Source: an uncultured Eubacteriales bacterium
Lineage (GTDB): Bacteria > Bacillota > Clostridia > Oscillospirales > CAG-382
Length of the DNA: 64,000 nt
Reading direction: 5' to 3'
Assembly (NCBI GenBank): GCA_934446675.1
Contig: CAKSEL010000001.1
Location: forward strand, 62,001-126,000
A program made the position numbers and the translations under genes. Below, piece after piece: positions 8,832 to 17,451 of the stretch. The notes beneath the pieces are model-generated. The model was not told the origin of the DNA and made no database searches. It saw only the letters and a program-made list of their open reading frames with translations. The first letter of the stretch is position 1. Every line of letters starts with the position of its first letter.

Positions 8832-8854
8832 GCAAATCAAAATTTTAAATTTCG

Positions 8855-8885
8855 GGACGGGATTTATTTCCGTCCTTTTTCTTTT
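8855..8885 (+). terminator. Rho-independent terminator after the P-loop gene
   Basis: Perfect GGACGG/CCGTCC stem (8855-8860, 8870-8875) with a 9-nt loop, followed by TTTTTCTTTTT. Confidence 0.85.
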
Positions 8886-8995
8886 TACACTTTACAGCAC
8901 AAAATTTCCGCTCATATTTGACATTTTCAAAGACAAAATAAAAACAGACCTCAAAAGGTCATAAAAATGTAATTTTACCGAAAGGAATAAAGAAA

Positions 8996-9436
8996 ATGTC
9001 AAACAATATTTTTTCAAAGATAATACTTGCTTGTCTTGTAGCTCTGACAGTATTCTTATGCTCATGCAGAGCCGCAACAGATGTAAGAAACGGCGTCGCC
9101 GACGCAGGACGCGACCTTTACGATGCGGGACGCGACGTTGTAAACGACGTCACAAGAGGCACAACGGCGTCAGGCGGTGCAACCTATTCAAAATACAGCA
9201 GAAACGGCACCGGCGAGGCCGGTTCCTACACCGGAAGAATTCCGAACGGCGCAGTCAACGGCGGTGACACTGTCGGAAACAGCGTAAACAGCATTATGGG
9301 CAGAAACGCAGTCGGCGCAACCGACGGCATGACCGGAACTTCAACAAACGGAACCCGTAATTCTGCCGCATACGGCACAAACGGTATTAACGCCGGAAAT
9401 GCCGGCGGCAGCGTTAACCCCAACTACACGAGATAA
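8996..9436 (+). CDS. Low-complexity putative lipoprotein
   Basis: A 146-residue protein with a lipoprotein signal peptide (hydrophobic stretch then lipobox LCSC, about Cys24). A repeated pattern follows near residues 30-50 (DAGRDLYDAGRDVV), then about 90 residues dominated by Gly, Asn, Thr and Ser with no recognisable fold. It is probably an exported, surface-anchored protein. The ribosome-binding site is AAAGGAA. I do not recognise a family. A terminator shared with the convergent icd gene follows at 9452-9498. Confidence 0.65.
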   Translation: MSNNIFSKIILACLVALTVFLCSCRAATDVRNGVADAGRDLYDAGRDVVNDVTRGTTASGGATYSKYSRNGTGEAGSYTGRIPNGAVNGGDTVGNSVNSIMGRNAVGATDGMTGTSTNGTRNSAAYGTNGINAGNAGGSVNPNYTR

Positions 9437-9451
9437 CTGTAAAAAACGTAC

Positions 9452-9498
9452 AAAAAAAGCAGACCTTGGTATTTTCCCTTGGTCTGCTGATATTTTTT
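9452..9498. terminator. Bidirectional terminator
   Basis: Stem AGCAGACC (9458-9465) with GGTCTGCT (9481-9488), flanked by A7 on the left and T6 on the right, so it can stop transcription from both the lipoprotein gene and the convergent icd operon. Confidence 0.85.
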
Positions 9499-9511
9499 AG
9501 GCGGGCTTTGA

Positions 9512-10717
9512 TCAAAGCTTCTTTTCAAGGCGCTGTCTTATTGCCTTTATAAATTCCGGGGTATTTACAGCAGTGGTCTTAACGCCCTCTGCAAGGTTTA
9601 CGAGATCCTTTGTCATAATACCGTCATTCAGTGTATCAATGCAAGCCTCTTCAAGCTTATCCGCAAAGTTCACAAGTTCCGGCAGGCTGTCGAGTTCTCC
9701 ACGCTTTCTCAAAGCTCCGCTCCATGCGTAAATGGTAGCCATGGGGTTTGTGGAAGTCTCTTCGCCCTTTAAATATCTGTAATAGTGGCGTGTTACAGTA
9801 CCGTGAGCCGCCTCGTACTCATAATTTCCGTCGGGACTTACGAGAACGCTTGTCATCATTGCAAGAGAGCCGAACGCGGTGGAAACCATATCGCTCATAA
9901 CGTCGCCGTCATAGTTTTTGCAAGCCCAGATATATCCGCCCTCGCTTCTGATAACACGCGCAACAGCGTCGTCAATAAGCGTATAGAAATACTCTATTCC
10001 GAGTTTTTCAAACTGTTCTTTATATTCATTCTCATATATTTCCGCAAATATATCCTTGAACGTATGGTCATACTTTTTGCTTATAGTATCCTTAGTCGAG
10101 AACCACAGATCCTGTTTTGTATCTATCGCATACTTAAAGCAGGAATGTGCGAACGCCTTTATCGAGCTGTCCTTATTATACTGTCCCTGAACAACTCCGG
10201 GGCACTCAAAATCATATATGGTATTTCTTGTTTCATTGCCGTTCTTATCGGTAAAAACAAGCTCGGCTTTGCCTTCGGGCACTCTCATTTCGGTCGCCTT
10301 ATATACGTCTCCGTATGCGTGTCTTGCAATGGTTATAGGCTTTTTCCAGTTACGCACCGCAGGCTTTATACTGTCAATCAAAATCGGTGCTCTGAAAACG
10401 GTGCCGTCGAGAATTGCGCGGATAGTGCCGTTAGGGCTTTTCCACATCTCTTTAAGCTTATATTCCTCAACGCGCTGTGCATTGGGCGTAATTGTCGCGC
10501 ACTTGACCGCAACGCCGTACTTTTTTGTCGCATAGCTTGCGTCATATGTCACTTTATCGTCGGTCTTATCTCTTTCCGGAAGTCCGAGGTCATAATACTC
10601 GGTTTTAAGCTCGACAAAAGGCGTCAGCAGCTCATCTTTTATCATCTTCCAGATAATTCTTGTCATTTCGTCGCCGTCCATCTCGACAAGCGGCGTTTTC
10701 ATAAGTATTTTGTTCAT
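9512..10717 (-). CDS. icd: NADP-dependent isocitrate dehydrogenase, eukaryote-like type
   Basis: Oxidative decarboxylation of isocitrate to 2-oxoglutarate with NADP+. The 401-residue protein matches the type found in eukaryotic cytosol and mitochondria rather than the E. coli Icd type: it opens VEMDGDEMTRIIW, has MWKSPNGTIR, ARHAYGD (catalytic Arg equivalent), WACKNYDGDVMSD and EAAHGTVTRHYYR. Start ATG 10717 has GGGGTG six nt upstream. It follows the hydratase gene by 16 nt, so the two form a citrate-to-2-oxoglutarate module, probably to supply glutamate. No citrate synthase is visible in the window. Confidence 0.95.
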   Translation of the reverse strand: MNKILMKTPLVEMDGDEMTRIIWKMIKDELLTPFVELKTEYYDLGLPERDKTDDKVTYDASYATKKYGVAVKCATITPNAQRVEEYKLKEMWKSPNGTIRAILDGTVFRAPILIDSIKPAVRNWKKPITIARHAYGDVYKATEMRVPEGKAELVFTDKNGNETRNTIYDFECPGVVQGQYNKDSSIKAFAHSCFKYAIDTKQDLWFSTKDTISKKYDHTFKDIFAEIYENEYKEQFEKLGIEYFYTLIDDAVARVIRSEGGYIWACKNYDGDVMSDMVSTAFGSLAMMTSVLVSPDGNYEYEAAHGTVTRHYYRYLKGEETSTNPMATIYAWSGALRKRGELDSLPELVNFADKLEEACIDTLNDGIMTKDLVNLAEGVKTTAVNTPEFIKAIRQRLEKKL

Positions 10718-10733
10718 TTTATTCACCCCGTTT

Positions 10734-12974
10734 TCAGTTATTATGCTTTGCGTAGTAGTTCATAAGGCAGCCGTCGAGGATTATTTCCTTTTCGTCGTCG
10801 GTAAGTCCTTTTACATACAGTTTGCAGTCGGACACGGTGCCGTCTTTTCTTACTACCTTTGCGTCAAATTCTTCAGATCTGCTCTCCACAAGCTTTCTGA
10901 CATTGGGTACGAACACAAAGTCGCCCTCATTATAATCGAACTTTTCGTCTTTATCGAGAGTAAACGGCAGTATGCCCCAGTTTATACAGTTGCTTCTATA
11001 ACGCTTGGTTGCAAATTCATAGCAGATATTTGCAAATCCGCCGAGAACTTTCTGACACGACGCAGCCTGTTCCCTTGCCGATCCGTCACCGGGCTTATTT
11101 GCAAACACGCACGAGCCGAACTGCGTATTCTTTGAAAGCTCATCTGCATTTCCGAGCTTTGAAAGTACATTTTTAAGCTTGTCCGAAACAACGCCGCGCC
11201 TTCTGTCGTTTTCGTCCTTACTTACATTCTTGCTGCGTGCGACATATTCGGGAACGCGTCTTGAAAGCGCAAATTCCGAAAGTCTCAACGGATTGCTGCG
11301 GTAAGATGAAGTCTCGCCCGACGGTATAAGCTCGTCCGTTGTGGTAACGGGATCTCTTATAACGGCACAGAGCTCAACAAGAAGGTTATCGGAAAGCTCG
11401 TACATCTTGGGCCAGTCGGTGATATTCGGACCGAGGATAAGTTCGGCGTCAGGATCAGCCTTGCCATAGCCGTAATAGAGTCTGTGTTCGTACACAGTCT
11501 TATCGAAATGATATTCATGAGGCGTATAGTCGTAATCGACATCTGTTGCGGCAGTGATTACGCCGCCGTTTGCTGCGGTTGCGGCAATACTTCTCGCGTC
11601 CATAAGCGCAACTCCGCATATCTGTCCCTCGCCCGGCTTTGAACCTTCGCGGTTAGGAAAGTTTCTTGTTGTATGGCGCAGTGAAAGTCCGTTATTCGCA
11701 GGAACATCGCCGGCACCGAAACACGGTCCGCAGAACGACGGTTTTATAAGCGCGCCTGCTTCAAGCAGTTTTGAGCTTGCGCCGATCTTTGTAAGTTCGA
11801 GATTTACGGGAACGCTTGTCGGATAGACAGAAAGCGAGAAATATCCGTTTCCGGTAGACTTTCCGTCAAGTATTGCGGCTGCCTCGTCTATATTGTCAAA
11901 GAGTCCTCCGGCACAGCCTGCAATTATACCCTGGCTTGCGTAAACCTTTCCGTCCTTAACCTTTGAAACAAGGTCATATTTTGCATTTTTGAACTTTTCG
12001 GCTGCCTCTGCCTCAACGCCTGCAAGTATTTCCTTTGCGTTTGCGTTAAATTCATGTATTGTATAGGCATTTGACGGGTGGAACGGAAGTGCGATCATGG
12101 ACTCTGCCTTATCAAGATCGACCGTGATCATGCTGTCATAATAAGCGACGTCGGCAGGTTTAAGCTCCTTATATGCGTCGGGACGCTTATGTGTTTCATA
12201 GAACTTCTTAACGGTATCATCTGTTTCCCATATCGACGAAAGGCAGGTGGTTTCGGTAGTCATTACGTCAATGCCGTTTCTGAAGTCGATAGGCAGCTCC
12301 TTTACACCGGTACCTGCAAATTCAAGCACCTTATTCTTTACAAAACCGTTGGCAAAGGTCGCCTTTACAAGCGCAAGAGCTATATCGTGAGGTCCTATAC
12401 CTTTCTTGGGTTTTCCTGTAAGGTAAACAAGCACGACTTCGGGAGTTTTTACGTCATAGGTATTTTTAAGGAGCTGTTTTACAAGTTCGGGTCCGCCCTC
12501 TCCCACGCCCATTGTTCCGAGTGCACCGTAACGCGTATGGCTGTCCGAACCGAGAATCATTCCTCCGCATTTTGCAAGCTCTTCTCTCGCATAGGAGTGT
12601 ATAACGCTCATATTTGCCGGAACATATATTCCGCCGTACTTTTTAGCAGCGGACAGACCGAAAACATGGTCGTCCTCATTTATTGTTCCGCCGACGGCGC
12701 AAAGGCTGTTATGACAGTTTGTCATGGCATACGGCACGGGAAATTCTTTAAGTCCGCTTGCACGTGCGGTCTGTATTATTCCGACATATGTTATATCATG
12801 CGACACAAGTGCGTCAAACCTTATACGCATGAGATTTTCGTCCTTTGAGCTATTATGCGCATTCATGACGGAATAGCAGATGGTTCCTTTTTTAGCTTCT
12901 TCTTTCGGAACGCCGCTGCTTTCTGCCGGAACGCCGTTTACGAGGTATATTCCCTCTTTTCTGAGCGTTATCAT
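10734..12974 (-). CDS. Aconitase-family hydratase (YbhJ-like), probable aconitate hydratase
   Basis: Fe-S hydro-lyase that would convert citrate to isocitrate. About 746 residues, with cluster-ligand cysteines in GCAGG and CGPCFGAGD, and the substrate loop GSDSHTRYGALGTMGVGEGG. The layout resembles the YbhJ subfamily of the aconitase superfamily rather than classical AcnA or AcnB. Start ATG 12974 follows GGAGGT; a longer reading frame runs 20 residues upstream through the promoter and is rejected. It is transcribed from a full-consensus promoter at 13006-13034 and co-transcribed with icd, which argues for a real aconitase role despite the divergent subfamily. Confidence 0.85.
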   Translation of the reverse strand: MITLRKEGIYLVNGVPAESSGVPKEEAKKGTICYSVMNAHNSSKDENLMRIRFDALVSHDITYVGIIQTARASGLKEFPVPYAMTNCHNSLCAVGGTINEDDHVFGLSAAKKYGGIYVPANMSVIHSYAREELAKCGGMILGSDSHTRYGALGTMGVGEGGPELVKQLLKNTYDVKTPEVVLVYLTGKPKKGIGPHDIALALVKATFANGFVKNKVLEFAGTGVKELPIDFRNGIDVMTTETTCLSSIWETDDTVKKFYETHKRPDAYKELKPADVAYYDSMITVDLDKAESMIALPFHPSNAYTIHEFNANAKEILAGVEAEAAEKFKNAKYDLVSKVKDGKVYASQGIIAGCAGGLFDNIDEAAAILDGKSTGNGYFSLSVYPTSVPVNLELTKIGASSKLLEAGALIKPSFCGPCFGAGDVPANNGLSLRHTTRNFPNREGSKPGEGQICGVALMDARSIAATAANGGVITAATDVDYDYTPHEYHFDKTVYEHRLYYGYGKADPDAELILGPNITDWPKMYELSDNLLVELCAVIRDPVTTTDELIPSGETSSYRSNPLRLSEFALSRRVPEYVARSKNVSKDENDRRRGVVSDKLKNVLSKLGNADELSKNTQFGSCVFANKPGDGSAREQAASCQKVLGGFANICYEFATKRYRSNCINWGILPFTLDKDEKFDYNEGDFVFVPNVRKLVESRSEEFDAKVVRKDGTVSDCKLYVKGLTDDEKEIILDGCLMNYYAKHNN

Positions 12975-13005
12975 CAGTTTACCTCCACTAAAAAACATAT
13001 ATATA

Positions 13006-13034
13006 ATTATACTAAAATTCGCTTTTACTGTCAA
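13006..13034 (-). promoter_or_regulatory. Consensus promoter of the hydratase-icd operon
   Basis: Minus strand: TTGACA (13029-13034), 17-nt spacer, TATAAT (13006-13011), about 30 nt before the start codon. Confidence 0.85.
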
Positions 13035-13084
13035 TAGCCTCTTTGCACAAAAGGAAATGCAAAACGCGCAGAATTACTGTAAGC

Positions 13085-13121
13085 AAAAAAGTACGGGACA
13101 CCGAAAAATACGATGCCCCGT
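13085..13121 (-). terminator. Terminator of the rimP-to-rbfA operon
   Basis: On the minus strand, stem ACGGGGCA/TGTCCCGT with one G-T wobble is followed by ACTTTTTT. It lies 14 nt past the rbfA stop. Confidence 0.8.
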
Positions 13122-13134
13122 TGCACTGTTTTAA

Positions 13135-13500
13135 TTATTCTTCTGTTCCCTTATCAATATCTTTCAATATCTGCGCTATTTTTGCGCCGTGTTCCATTCC
13201 GCCGTCATGAATAAAGACAAGTTCGGGAGTATTTCTCAGATCCAGTCTTTCGGACAGCTCATGGCGTATAAAGCCGAGCGCCGATTTAAGTCCGTTCTTG
13301 ACTTCCTTTTCATCTGCATTCATTGTACTGTAATAGACCTTACAATACTTGAGGTCGGCTGTGGTTTCGGTACGCGTCACGCTGATAAAGGCTTTGGATA
13401 CTCTCGGATCTTTTACGTCCTTGAGTATATACATAAGCTCACGCGCTATTTCTTCGTTTACGCGGCTTGCGAAATGTGTGGGTTTCTTTTTCAAAGGCAT
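13135..13500 (-). CDS. rbfA: Ribosome-binding factor A
   Basis: 30S maturation factor of 121 residues that binds the 16S rRNA helix 44/45 region. The sequence shows the RbfA KH-like pattern: RVNEEIARELMYIL, DPRVSKAFISVTRTETT and the C-terminal RLDLRNTPELVFIHD. ATG 13500 has GGAGGTG at good spacing. It is the last gene of the rimP-nusA-ylxR-ylxQ-infB-rbfA operon and is followed by a terminator. Length and position are normal. Confidence 0.95.
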   Translation of the reverse strand: MPLKKKPTHFASRVNEEIARELMYILKDVKDPRVSKAFISVTRTETTADLKYCKVYYSTMNADEKEVKNGLKSALGFIRHELSERLDLRNTPELVFIHDGGMEHGAKIAQILKDIDKGTEE

Positions 13501-13534
13501 AATTTACACCTCCGTTTTCCGACGTTTATATACG

Positions 13535-16500
13535 TCAGATACTGCGTTTAACTTCTTCCATTATGAAAGCTTCGAGGACGTCGTTTTCCTTGATATCATT
13601 GAATCTTTCAAGTGCGATACCGCATTCATAGCCCTGGGCTACTTCCTTTACGTCGTCCTTGAAACGTCTGAGAGACGCTATCTTATCTTCAAAGATAACA
13701 ACGCCGTCGCGGACAACTCTTATCTGTGAAGAACGTAAGATCTTGCCGTCCTGAACATATGAACCTGCTACAAAGCCGATGCCCGGAACATGGATAGTCT
13801 TTCTTACCTGTGCATGACCGAGAACGACCTCCTTGAATTCGGGATCAAGCATACCGTTTATAGCTGCGGTTATCTCTTCGATGCACTCATAAATTACGCG
13901 GTAGGTTCTTATATCGACGTTCTGAGCCTCTGCGGAATCCATAGCGTTCTTATCGGGTCTTACATTAAATCCTACGATAATTGCGTTGGACGCGGACGCA
14001 AGCATTACGTCGCTTTCGGTAATACCGCCGGTTGCGGAATGTATTACCTTGACTCTTACTTCGTCATTGGAGAGCTTTTCGAGAGACGCCTTGACTGCCT
14101 CGGCAGAACCCTGTACGTCAGCCTTTACGATAATCGCAAGATCCTTTACGCCCTCTGCCATTCTGTCAAAGAGAGTATCAAGAGATACTTTTGCATTTGC
14201 CTTGAATACTTCTTCCTTAGCTCTTGCCTTTCTCTGTTCGACAAGCTCTTTAGCCATTCTCTCGTCTGCAACAACTCTGAATTCATCGCCGCCTTCGGGA
14301 GCCTCGGAAAGACCTGTAAGTTCAACAGGAACGGAAGGTCCGGCTTCCTTTACGGAACGTCCCGTATAGTCTGTCATTGCTCTTACGTGTCCGACAGCCG
14401 TACCTGCGATTACAACGTCGCCTCTGTGAAGCGTACCGCTCTGTACAAGGACTGTTGCGACAGGGCCTCTGCCCTTATCAAGCTTTGCCTCTATGACAAT
14501 ACCCTTTGCAGAGCAGTTGGGATTGGCTTTAAGCTCTTTCATGTCGGCAACAAGAAGTACCATTTCAAGCAGTTCCTCAATACCCTGGCGCTTAAGTGCC
14601 GAAACGGGTACGCATATAGTATCGCCGCCCCATTCTTCGGGAACAAGATCGTATGTTGTAAGGTTCTGCTTTACAGCCTCGATATTTGCGCCGGGCTTAT
14701 CAATCTTATTTATAGCAACAATTACCGTTACTCCGGCAGCCTTTGCATGGTTAATAGCCTCTATTGTCTGCGGCATGATACCGTCATCTGCGGCTACGAC
14801 GAGTATTGCTATATCGGTTGCTTGTGCGCCTCTTGCGCGCATTGCGGTGAAAGCCTCATGACCGGGTGTATCGAGGAATGTAATATCGCGGTCATTTATA
14901 TGCACTCTGTATGCACCGATATGCTGCGTTATACCGCCTGCCTCTCCGGCAGTTACATTGGTATGTCTTATCGCGTCGAGAAGCGATGTCTTACCGTGGT
15001 CAACGTGACCCATTACGCATACAACAGGGCTTCTCGGAACAAGATTCTCATCGGATTCTTCGGCTTCGTCCTCTGCGAACAGTTTATCCTCAATTGAAAG
15101 CACAACTTCTTTTTCAGCGGCTATTCCGAGTTCGTCCGCAAGCAGATATGCGGTATCGTAATCAACCATCTTATTTGCGCCGACTGCGTCCATACCGAGT
15201 CCCATTGCAAGCAGTTTCTTTATAACCTCGCCGGTTGTAATCTTAAGCTTTGCGGCAAGGTCGGAGATCATTATTTCTTCCGGCAGCGTTATAGGTCCTG
15301 TAAACTTCTTTACGGGTTCTGCAGGTGCGGAGTTCTTATTCTGCTTGCCGCGTCTGTTTTTGCCGTTACCCGAAGGCATAAAGTCACGTGCTGCGGCTTC
15401 GTTACGATTAATTCTGCCGCCTACGCCTTTCTGAATACCGTTCTGTGCCTTTTTCTTGGTAGATTTTGGTGCTCTTTCGTTATTGAGTGCGTCCGGAACA
15501 AGGTTATCAAGTCTTTCATCATACTTTGAAAGGTCAACCTCGCTTGTACGGATATCAACTACTACTTTTCCTTCACTGTCAACCGCAGGAGCAGCACCCT
15601 CTATTCTTGTACCGGCATAACGGCTTCTGATATGTCCGTCCTTATCGAATACCGGCTTTAAGCTGGGCTGGCGCACCGACTGCGAATCCTCGTCCTTATC
15701 GCGGTTCTGACCGTAGAAATTATTTTTCTGGAACTTAGGCTTTGACGGAGCTTTATTTGCAGACGGCTGTTCGACATTTACAAAACCGTCCTTGGTGAAT
15801 TTGACATTTGTATATTTATCAAATTTATCGTTTTTATCGAACTTAGGATAATGCTCGACAGGTCTGCCGTCCTGTTTTGCGAGCTGTGCGCCCTCTTTTG
15901 ATATTTTGCTTATCTGCTTTTCAAGCTGGCGTTCAGAAAGCTGTCCGGGTGCGGCATTATTATTGCCGAATCTCGGATTTGCACCGAATCCCGGTCTCTG
16001 CTGCTGACCGAACGGAGGTTTTCTGTTGGGATCAAACGGTCTTCTCTGCTGGAACTGACCGTTATTATTTGCAGCACCCGCGTTTTGGGAAAATCCGTCT
16101 CTTGCCGGACGGTTCTGCGAAAATCCGCCGTTCTGATTTGTCTGCTGAGCACCGAAACGGTTATTCTGGAATCTGTCGGGACGGTCGTTCGGACGTCTGA
16201 AATCGCCGCCGTTATTCTGCGGTCTGCGTTCGTCGGATACAGCAGGCTTTTTATCCGCAAAAGCATTTTTAGGCGCGTTCTGAGGTACGTCCTGTGCTTT
16301 TATTTCGTCCTTTTGGTTCTCTGCCGCAGTCTTTGCGGTTTCGGTTTCTGCCTTTACGGACTGTGCCGGCTGCTTTTCTTCTTTAACCTCAGCGGCTTTT
16401 GTTTCGGCAGCGGGAGCCGCAGGCTCGGCAGTTTCCTTAGCCGGTGCAGCTTCAGCCTTTTCGGGCTTAACCTCTTTCTTTTCGGATTTTTCGGCAGGCT

Positions 16501-16717
16501 TTGCCTGTTCGGGTTTCTTTGAAGAAAGATATGCGCCGAGATCGTCAACCTTGCTGCCGAGTGTATAATGCTGAAGAATTATGTTGAGTTCTTCATGTTC
16601 GAGAGCAGACGAGGTGGACTTACCTTCTATTCCGTTTTCCTTTAAAAGCTCGACGATGTCCTTGCTCTTTACGCCGATGTCCTTTGCAAAATTGCTTATT
16701 TTAGTCTTTGTTGTCAT
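13535..16717 (-). CDS. infB: Translation initiation factor IF-2, with a long disordered region
   Basis: GTPase that brings initiator tRNA to the 30S subunit. 1060 residues, longer than typical Firmicute IF-2. Order: N-terminal IF2N domain (about 1-55); Lys/Glu/Ala/Pro-rich linker (68-145); Asn/Gln/Gly/Arg/Phe-rich segment (162-258); second IF2N-like domain (ITLPEEIMISDLAAKL); G domain with GHVDHGKTSLLD, DTPGHEAF and NKID; then domains II-IV. Start ATG 16717 is 1 nt after the ylxQ stop; the ribosome-binding site GGAGG lies 12 nt upstream inside ylxQ, so translation is likely coupled. Confidence 0.96.
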   Translation of the reverse strand: MTTKTKISNFAKDIGVKSKDIVELLKENGIEGKSTSSALEHEELNIILQHYTLGSKVDDLGAYLSSKKPEQAKPAEKSEKKEVKPEKAEAAPAKETAEPAAPAAETKAAEVKEEKQPAQSVKAETETAKTAAENQKDEIKAQDVPQNAPKNAFADKKPAVSDERRPQNNGGDFRRPNDRPDRFQNNRFGAQQTNQNGGFSQNRPARDGFSQNAGAANNNGQFQQRRPFDPNRKPPFGQQQRPGFGANPRFGNNNAAPGQLSERQLEKQISKISKEGAQLAKQDGRPVEHYPKFDKNDKFDKYTNVKFTKDGFVNVEQPSANKAPSKPKFQKNNFYGQNRDKDEDSQSVRQPSLKPVFDKDGHIRSRYAGTRIEGAAPAVDSEGKVVVDIRTSEVDLSKYDERLDNLVPDALNNERAPKSTKKKAQNGIQKGVGGRINRNEAAARDFMPSGNGKNRRGKQNKNSAPAEPVKKFTGPITLPEEIMISDLAAKLKITTGEVIKKLLAMGLGMDAVGANKMVDYDTAYLLADELGIAAEKEVVLSIEDKLFAEDEAEESDENLVPRSPVVCVMGHVDHGKTSLLDAIRHTNVTAGEAGGITQHIGAYRVHINDRDITFLDTPGHEAFTAMRARGAQATDIAILVVAADDGIMPQTIEAINHAKAAGVTVIVAINKIDKPGANIEAVKQNLTTYDLVPEEWGGDTICVPVSALKRQGIEELLEMVLLVADMKELKANPNCSAKGIVIEAKLDKGRGPVATVLVQSGTLHRGDVVIAGTAVGHVRAMTDYTGRSVKEAGPSVPVELTGLSEAPEGGDEFRVVADERMAKELVEQRKARAKEEVFKANAKVSLDTLFDRMAEGVKDLAIIVKADVQGSAEAVKASLEKLSNDEVRVKVIHSATGGITESDVMLASASNAIIVGFNVRPDKNAMDSAEAQNVDIRTYRVIYECIEEITAAINGMLDPEFKEVVLGHAQVRKTIHVPGIGFVAGSYVQDGKILRSSQIRVVRDGVVIFEDKIASLRRFKDDVKEVAQGYECGIALERFNDIKENDVLEAFIMEEVKRSI

Positions 16718-16718
16718 A

Positions 16719-17093
16719 TTACTGCTGCACCTCCGTATGTGTTGCGTGTATTTCATCGTAAAGCTTATCAACTATTTTTACAAACCCTGCGTCAAGCAAA
16801 GCAGCACAGGAAACCTCGCTCTTTTTGCCGAACTTCTGCGCAAGTTCTTTCTTGGACGAACAAAGTTTTATCAGCGGAACATTATGAAATGCTGCGGCGT
16901 CGTTTATACGCTTTCCGGTATTTTCCGAATTATCGCACGGCACTATTACAAGCTTTGCGTTTTCGGAGCGTATCTCTTCGACGCACTTTTCGCTGCCCAC
17001 CGCGCATTTTCCGGCTTTTAGTGCAAGCCCGAATGCATTTATTATTCTGCTTTCGCACTTTTCAAGCTCTCCCGGAGAAAAATCATACTTCAT
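16719..17093 (-). CDS. ylxQ: L7Ae-family ribosomal-like protein (YlxQ)
   Basis: A 124-residue RNA-binding protein of the L7Ae/L30e family, which binds kink-turns and in Firmicutes is encoded between ylxR and infB. Seen: NAFGLALKAGKCAVGSEKC followed by AKLVIVPCDNSENT. ATG 17093 has GGAGGTG upstream and overlaps the ylxR end by 11 nt; an upstream in-frame extension is entirely inside ylxR and is rejected. Probably not essential. The exact ribosomal role is unknown. Confidence 0.88.
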   Translation of the reverse strand: MKYDFSPGELEKCESRIINAFGLALKAGKCAVGSEKCVEEIRSENAKLVIVPCDNSENTGKRINDAAAFHNVPLIKLCSSKKELAQKFGKKSEVSCAALLDAGFVKIVDKLYDEIHATHTEVQQ

Positions 17094-17391
17094 GATCCGA
17101 CACCTCCGAAAGATACTTTTCAAGTTCCGCATATACGCTTTCCGGCACTGCCGTTTCGAAAACATTTTCAAGCCTTTTTGACTTTACCGCCTTTGCAAGG
17201 CACTTACTGTCAGGACATATATACGCCCCTCTGCCGGAACGCTTCCCGGTTGTATCGAGCACGACCTCGCCCTCGGGTGTTCTTACTATGCGTATAAGCT
17301 GTTTCTTGGGCTTTTTTTCATTGCAGCCCATACATTTACGTTCAGGTATTTTCTTTACTGTATTCTGATGCATTATATTCCGGACGTACAT
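17083..17391 (-). CDS. ylxR: YlxR-family RNA/DNA-binding protein (DUF448)
   Basis: A small basic protein of the nusA-infB operon. The conserved motif PERKCMGCNEKKPKKQLIR and later GRGAYICPD are YlxR signatures. The start is ambiguous: ATG 17391 has AGGAGG 13 nt upstream; ATG 17373 fits family length better but has a weak site and overlaps the stop of a nine-codon ORF (17373-17402) in a TAATG arrangement. YlxR has been reported to bind RNA (RNase P) or DNA in different species; no specific role is shown here. Confidence 0.85.
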   Translation of the reverse strand: MYVRNIMHQNTVKKIPERKCMGCNEKKPKKQLIRIVRTPEGEVVLDTTGKRSGRGAYICPDSKCLAKAVKSKRLENVFETAVPESVYAELEKYLSEVSDHEV

Positions 17392-17451
17392 ATGCCGTCC
17401 ATTTCCTCCTGAAATAAATACACACTTTTGTGGTTTGCAAGCTATTAAATT

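Noticed and set aside
9785..10765. 326-residue plus-strand ORF opposite icd
   Set aside because: Antisense shadow of a well-supported gene with no motif of its own.
13790..15097. 435-residue plus-strand ORF inside infB
   Set aside because: It is antisense to IF-2, has Cys/Tyr/Leu-rich composition typical of a codon-reversed frame, and no ribosome-binding site or known family.
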